Assembly: GCF_002327185.1 (NCBI RefSeq) | Contig: NZ_CP018624.1 | Location: 1,426,001 to 1,490,000, forward strand | DNA length: 64,000 nt | Direction of reading: 5' to 3' | Source: Clostridium chauvoei | GTDB lineage: Bacteria > Bacillota > Clostridia > Clostridiales > Clostridiaceae | Shown here: positions 60,561-64,000 of the stretch, one piece after another | Layout of the letters: every line of letters starts with the position of its first letter | Position numbering within the stretch: position 1 is the stretch's first letter | Position numbers and translations under genes: made by a program | The notes under the pieces: generated by a model | Seen by the model: the letters and a program-made list of their open reading frames with translations, nothing else | What the model was told of the DNA's origin: nothing | Databases searched by the model: none

Positions 60561-60589
60561 TTGCTATTGCATTCTTTTTAAAATAATGT
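60561..60589 (+). promoter_or_regulatory. Candidate pflB promoter
   Basis: TTGCTA (60561-60566), 17 bases, TAATGT (60584-60589), about 76 bases ahead of the pflB start. The -10 overlaps the Rex-like palindrome. Only a moderate match. Confidence 0.45.
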
Positions 60590-60603
60590 TATATTTTTAA
60601 CAT
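60586..60603. promoter_or_regulatory. Candidate Rex operator upstream of pflB
   Basis: ATGTTAT-ATTT-TTAACAT: 11 of 14 fixed positions of TTGTTAA-N4-TTAACAA, with the right arm and spacer lengths. It overlaps the predicted -10/start region of pflB. Confidence 0.5.
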
Positions 60604-60664
60604 GATAATAATTATTAATTAATAACTGTTTTGTTATAAAATATTTTTTTAAGAGGTTGATATA

Positions 60665-62896
60665 ATGAGAAATGAATGGATGCACTTTAACGGTGGAAAT
60701 TGGACAAAAAATATAGACGTAAGAGACTTTATTCAAAACAACTACAAACCATACGAAGGAGATTCTACTTTCTTAGAAGGTGCTACTGAAGCTACTACTA
60801 AGTTATGGGATGAAGTAAGCGAATTATTTAAACAAGAAAGAGAAAATGGTGGCGTATTAGATGTTGATACAAAAACTGTATCAGGAATAAACGAATATGC
60901 TCCAGGATATATAGATAAAGCTTTAGAAAAAATAGTTGGTGTTCAAACTGATGCTCCACTTAAGAGAGCTGTTATGCCTCAAGGTGGAATTAGAATGGCA
61001 GAAAATGCTGCTAAATCATATGGATATGAAGTTGACCCATCTATATCTACAATCTTCTCTAAATATAGAAAAACTCATAACCAAGGTGTATTCGATGCTT
61101 ACACTGATGAAATGAAAATTGCTAGAAAATATGGTATAGTAACTGGTCTTCCAGATGCTTATGGTAGAGGAAGAATTATAGGTGACTATAGAAGAGTTGC
61201 TCTATATGGTATAGATAGATTAATTGAAGATAAAATGGCTCAAAAGAAAAGTTTAGAAGTAAACTGCATAGATGAAGACATTATAAGATTAAGAGAAGAA
61301 ATCTCAGATCAAATTGTTGCTTTAAAAGAATTAAAAGGATTAGCTGCTACTTATGGACTTGATATATCAAATCCTGCAACTAATGCTAAAGAAGCTGTAC
61401 AATGGTTATACTTTGCATACCTTGGATCAATAAAACAACAAAATGGTGCTGCAATGTCTCTTGGTAGAACTTCAACATTCTTAGATATATATATAGAAAG
61501 AGATTTACAATCTGGTGCTATAACTGAAATAGAAGCTCAAGAATTAGTAGACCATTTTGTAATGAAATTAAGACTTGTTAAGTTCTTAAGAACTCCAGAA
61601 TACAATGATTTATTCTCAGGAGATCCAACTTGGGTAACTGAATCAATTGCTGGTATGGGATTAGATGGTAGAGCTTTAGTTACTAAAAACTCATTTAGAA
61701 TACTAAACACTCTTTATACTTTAGGACCTTCACCAGAACCTAATCTAACAGTTTTATGGTCAACTAAATTACCTCAAGGATTTAAGGATTTCTGTTCTAA
61801 GGTTTCAATTGATACAAGCTCAGTTCAATATGAAAATGATGATTTAATGAAACCTTATTGGGGAGATGACTATGCTATAGCTTGCTGTGTATCTGCTATG
61901 AGAGTTGGTAAGCAAATGCAATTCTTCGGAGCTAGAGTTAACTTAGCTAAAACATTACTTTACACTATAAACGGTGGTAAAGATGAAAAATCAGGTGTTC
62001 AAGTAGGACCTAAGCTTGCTCCTATAACTAGTGAATACTTAAGCTATGAAGAAGTTATGGATAAATTCGAAGTAATGACAGATTGGTTAGCTAATCTTTA
62101 TGTAAATACATTAAACGTAATTCACTATATGCACGATAAATACTCATATGAAAGCTTACAAATGGCTTTACATGATAGAGATGTATTTAGAACAATGGCA
62201 TGTGGTATCGCTGGACTTTCTGTATGTGCAGACTCACTTTCAGCAATTAAATATGCTAAAGTTAAGCCTATAAGAAATGAAGAAGGAATTGCTATCGACT
62301 TTGAAGTTGAAGGAGATTATCCAAAGTACGGTAACGATGATGATAGAGTTGATGATATCGCTATATTCTTAGTTGAAAACATGATGAAGAAGATCAGAAA
62401 GAACAAGACTTATAGAAATGCATACCACACTCAATCAGTATTAACAATAACATCAAATGTTGTTTATGGTAAGAAGACAGGAACTACTCCTGATGGAAGA
62501 AAAGCTGGAGAACCATTTGCTCCAGGAGCTAACCCAATGCATGGAAGAGATAATAGTGGTTCACTTGCATCACTAAACTCAGTTGCTAAATTACCATATG
62601 AAGAATCACAAGATGGTATTTCAAATACATTCTCAATTATTCCAGATGCTCTAGGTAAGACTGCTGAAGATAGAATTACAAACTTAAGCGCTCTTATGGA
62701 TGGATACTTTGGAAATAATGCTCATCACTTAAATGTAAATGTATTTGATAGAGAAACTTTATTAGATGCTATGGAACGTCCAGAATTATATCCTCAATTA
62801 ACTATAAGAGTTTCAGGTTATGCTGTAAACTTCATTAAGTTAACTAGAGAACAACAATTAGACGTTATAAATAGAACATTCCATAAGAAAATGTAA
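60665..62896 (+). CDS. pflB: Pyruvate formate-lyase
   Basis: 743-residue glycyl-radical enzyme that splits pyruvate with CoA into acetyl-CoA and formate, anaerobic only. The adjacent active cysteines are in [14 protein letters not shown] (about 413-414) and the radical glycine is Gly718 in [12 protein letters not shown], near the C-terminus as in all PFLs. [18 protein letters not shown] is also typical. AGAGG precedes the ATG. The activating enzyme gene (pflA), often next to pflB, is not found downstream; a terminator follows instead. Highly biased codons suggest strong expression. Confidence 0.98.
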   Translation: MRNEWMHFNGGNWTKNIDVRDFIQNNYKPYEGDSTFLEGATEATTKLWDEVSELFKQERENGGVLDVDTKTVSGINEYAPGYIDKALEKIVGVQTDAPLKRAVMPQGGIRMAENAAKSYGYEVDPSISTIFSKYRKTHNQGVFDAYTDEMKIARKYGIVTGLPDAYGRGRIIGDYRRVALYGIDRLIEDKMAQKKSLEVNCIDEDIIRLREEISDQIVALKELKGLAATYGLDISNPATNAKEAVQWLYFAYLGSIKQQNGAAMSLGRTSTFLDIYIERDLQSGAITEIEAQELVDHFVMKLRLVKFLRTPEYNDLFSGDPTWVTESIAGMGLDGRALVTKNSFRILNTLYTLGPSPEPNLTVLWSTKLPQGFKDFCSKVSIDTSSVQYENDDLMKPYWGDDYAIACCVSAMRVGKQMQFFGARVNLAKTLLYTINGGKDEKSGVQVGPKLAPITSEYLSYEEVMDKFEVMTDWLANLYVNTLNVIHYMHDKYSYESLQMALHDRDVFRTMACGIAGLSVCADSLSAIKYAKVKPIRNEEGIAIDFEVEGDYPKYGNDDDRVDDIAIFLVENMMKKIRKNKTYRNAYHTQSVLTITSNVVYGKKTGTTPDGRKAGEPFAPGANPMHGRDNSGSLASLNSVAKLPYEESQDGISNTFSIIPDALGKTAEDRITNLSALMDGYFGNNAHHLNVNVFDRETLLDAMERPELYPQLTIRVSGYAVNFIKLTREQQLDVINRTFHKKM

Positions 62897-62902
62897 TTTT
62901 TA

Positions 62903-62939
62903 AAAGTCATTTGAGATTAATTTCTCAAATGACTTTTTT
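62903..62939 (+). terminator. pflB terminator
   Basis: 14-bp stem AAAGTCATTTGAGA / TCTCAAATGACTTT (62903-62916 with 62923-62936) and a TTT tail, 7 bases after the stop codon. Confidence 0.88.
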
Positions 62940-62991
62940 AGTATATGAAAATTTATTGGGGGAAAAATGATATTAAAGGAGGTGTTTTATT

Positions 62992-63138
62992 ATGAATAAA
63001 AAGAATAAAACTGTAACTCACGAATTAGTATCAGATGAAAAAGGTACTTACGTAAGTGAAGTGCAGAATTTTAATAAACCTGAAGATTATGAAGATGCCT
63101 TTAAGAATTACTATCCAAGAAATGATTTAAAATCTTAA
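62992..63138 (+). CDS. Small uncharacterised protein, 48 residues
   Basis: A short gene with a perfect AAAGGAGG ribosome site 9 bases before the ATG. The product is hydrophilic: MNKKNKTVTHELVSDEK, then GTYVSEVQNFNKPEDYEDAF and KNYYPRNDLKS. No cysteines, no membrane segment. The pflB terminator lies upstream and another terminator downstream, so it appears to be its own unit. Codon use and the ribosome site make it a real gene. It could be a small acidic regulator or spore-associated protein, but no family is recognised. Confidence 0.7.
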   Translation: MNKKNKTVTHELVSDEKGTYVSEVQNFNKPEDYEDAFKNYYPRNDLKS

Positions 63139-63154
63139 TAAATTTCTTCAAAAT

Positions 63155-63183
63155 AAAATACACCTTAACATGAGGTGTATTTT
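63155..63183. terminator. Terminator between two convergent small genes
   Basis: 11-bp stem AAAATACACCT / AGGTGTATTTT (63155-63165 with 63173-63183), loop of 7, between the 48-residue gene and the convergent small gene. Tails are weak in both directions. Confidence 0.7.
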
Positions 63184-63187
63184 AAAT

Positions 63188-63385
63188 TTATTCTTCATAT
63201 AAATTATCTTCTATTATTTTATTAGCTATAAGACCTATATTTACTTCTCTTATATCCATATAAACATCTATAACTCTGTCTACTAATGTAACTTCTACAT
63301 ACTCTACTTTTTCACCATTCTCATCAGTATAAGTTATTATATCATAAGTTATTATATCCTCTTTTAATTGTTTTTTTGTAATCAT
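63188..63385 (-). CDS. Small uncharacterised protein, 65 residues
   Basis: MITKKQLKEDIITYDIITYT, then DENGEKVEYVEVTLVDRVID, then a helical end with NIGLIANKIIEDNLYEE. Acidic, no Cys, no membrane segment; family not recognised. A TTG one codon upstream (63388) also opens the frame, but GGAGG is 7 bases before the ATG at 63385, so that start is preferred. It follows the zinc-ribbon gene by about 30 bases in the same direction and may be cotranscribed. Confidence 0.68.
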   Translation of the reverse strand: MITKKQLKEDIITYDIITYTDENGEKVEYVEVTLVDRVIDVYMDIREVNIGLIANKIIEDNLYEE

Positions 63386-63417
63386 CAAATTTCCTCCTAT
63401 ATGTTGTTATTTTAAAC

Positions 63418-64000
63418 TTATGCACACCCTAAAGGATTTCCACAATAAATACAAATCCCCTTTTCTAGAGCATAAGTCATATCTTCAGTAATTATTTTTC
63501 CACATTTACATATTATCTGTTTTCCCTCTTCAACTCTATAGCTATTCATTATATCTGATATTCTAAAAATATATCTTCTCACCTTATTATTTATTACTTC
63601 TTGATTCAAAACAAGTTCTATTTTTTTAGATGGGTTTTTAGCATCAAAAATCTCTGAATACATAGAGGTAACATCACAGCAATATATATTAAGCTTAGGT
63701 TTTCCTACTTCTTTTCCTTGAACATTTGCTTTTCTTAAATGAATAAGCCTATAGTATATAAGCTCATTAAATTCTATATCATTAATAAAATTTGAATTTT
63801 CTACGCTATCTTCAATAGAAAAGTGTGTACAATTTGTACTTGAAACATATTTCTGAACTTCTATCCATAACTTACTTGTATATTTAGATTTAGAAGCTTG
63901 CAAATTATTTTCCTTCTCTACCCCAAGTTTTTTTATCGCCTTTGCAATATGTCTTGTCAAATGTAGCCTTTCAAATTCTTTTCCTGCAAAAAAATCTTCT
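63418..64000 (-). CDS. Zinc-ribbon protein, 5' end outside window
   Basis: The frame is open from the right edge of the window to a stop at 63418, giving at least 194 residues with the start not visible (a TTG at 63960 is not the real start, since the frame continues through EDFFAGKEFERLHL). Two metal knuckles are at the C-terminus: IICKCGKIITEDM and CIYCGNPLG, so a zinc ribbon. Other cysteines occur as NIYCCDVTSMYS. The rest is helical and mixed; I do not recognise the family. Confidence 0.6.
   Translation of the reverse strand, partial: EDFFAGKEFERLHLTRHIAKAIKKLGVEKENNLQASKSKYTSKLWIEVQKYVSSTNCTHFSIEDSVENSNFINDIEFNELIYYRLIHLRKANVQGKEVGKPKLNIYCCDVTSMYSEIFDAKNPSKKIELVLNQEVINNKVRRYIFRISDIMNSYRVEEGKQIICKCGKIITEDMTYALEKGICIYCGNPLGCA

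Noticed and set aside
63418-63960. 180-residue protein starting at TTG 63960
   Set aside because: The same frame is open to the window edge without a ribosome site before that TTG, so the gene is 5'-partial.
1-64000. CRISPR arrays, tRNA, rRNA, prophage, VirR boxes
   Set aside because: Looked for by eye; no regular spacer repeats, cloverleaf clusters, rRNA-like segments, phage modules or paired CCAGTT-type boxes were found.

Overview
The window is low-GC DNA from a fermentative, anaerobic Firmicute. Gene content points to Clostridium perfringens or a very close relative: AdhE and PflB fermentation enzymes, a FabK-type fatty acid operon, a bifunctional GshF, anaerobic (cbi-type) cobalamin synthesis, an LPXTG-anchored family 8 polysaccharide lyase and a Feo iron system. 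Species identity is inferred from content; no rRNA gene is present. No CRISPR array, tRNA or prophage was seen.

Layout. 1-1.5 kb: iscS (cut by the window edge) and iscR. 1.6-3.3 kb: rarA and a small lipoprotein. 3.5-6.1 kb: adhE with a strong promoter and a distal Rex-like palindrome. 6.6-7.0 kb: an orphan HutP-family protein. 7.1-16.9 kb: a complete type II fatty acid operon read leftwards, fabT-fabH-acpP-fabK-fabD-fabG-fabF-accB-fabZ-accC-accD-accA, with a FabT-type operator on its promoter; fabT itself is frameshifted in an A6 tract. 17-19.5 kb: a TPR / membrane / SEC-C operon of unknown role. 19.6-22.2 kb: clpS-clpA. 22.2-24.1 kb: an intact IS1182-family insertion sequence. 24.1-28 kb: a zinc-ribbon protein, a sugar O-acetyltransferase and a class B PBP. 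28.2-33.1 kb: two surface or secreted degradative enzymes (PL8 lyase, 5'-nucleotidase lipoprotein). 33.4-40.8 kb: gshF, two MATE exporters, a YjeM-like permease and a nucleotidyltransferase-like protein. 41-43.1 kb: an orphan chemoreceptor preceded by a sigma-28-like promoter. 44-55 kb: a 14-gene cbi operon with CbiMNQ transport genes under a cobalamin riboswitch and terminator. 55-58.5 kb: an orphan PTS IIA, a chimeric PadR-like stub and a Fur-controlled feo operon. 58.7-60.4 kb: an AIM24-family protein and an EEP-family hydrolase. 60.7-64 kb: pflB and three small or partial genes, one of 48 residues.

How the genes fit together. The fab/acc operon carries all steps from acetyl-CoA to acyl-ACP except an isomerase (FabM/FabN-type) gene. 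The cbi operon turns sirohydrochlorin into cobyrinic a,c-diamide and imports cobalt, but the CbiO ATPase is not at this locus. The feo genes import Fe(II), which IscS/IscR (Fe-S assembly) would use. AdhE and PflB are the two ends of mixed-acid fermentation from pyruvate, and both have Rex-like palindromes upstream.

Most notable. Two genes (fabT and the nucleotidase lipoprotein) each appear one base short in an A6 tract, and a third candidate (the PadR-like stub) has the same character at an A8 tract. This could be phase variation, slippage-based recoding or sequence error, and it deserves a direct check. All start-site, promoter and operator calls were made by eye.
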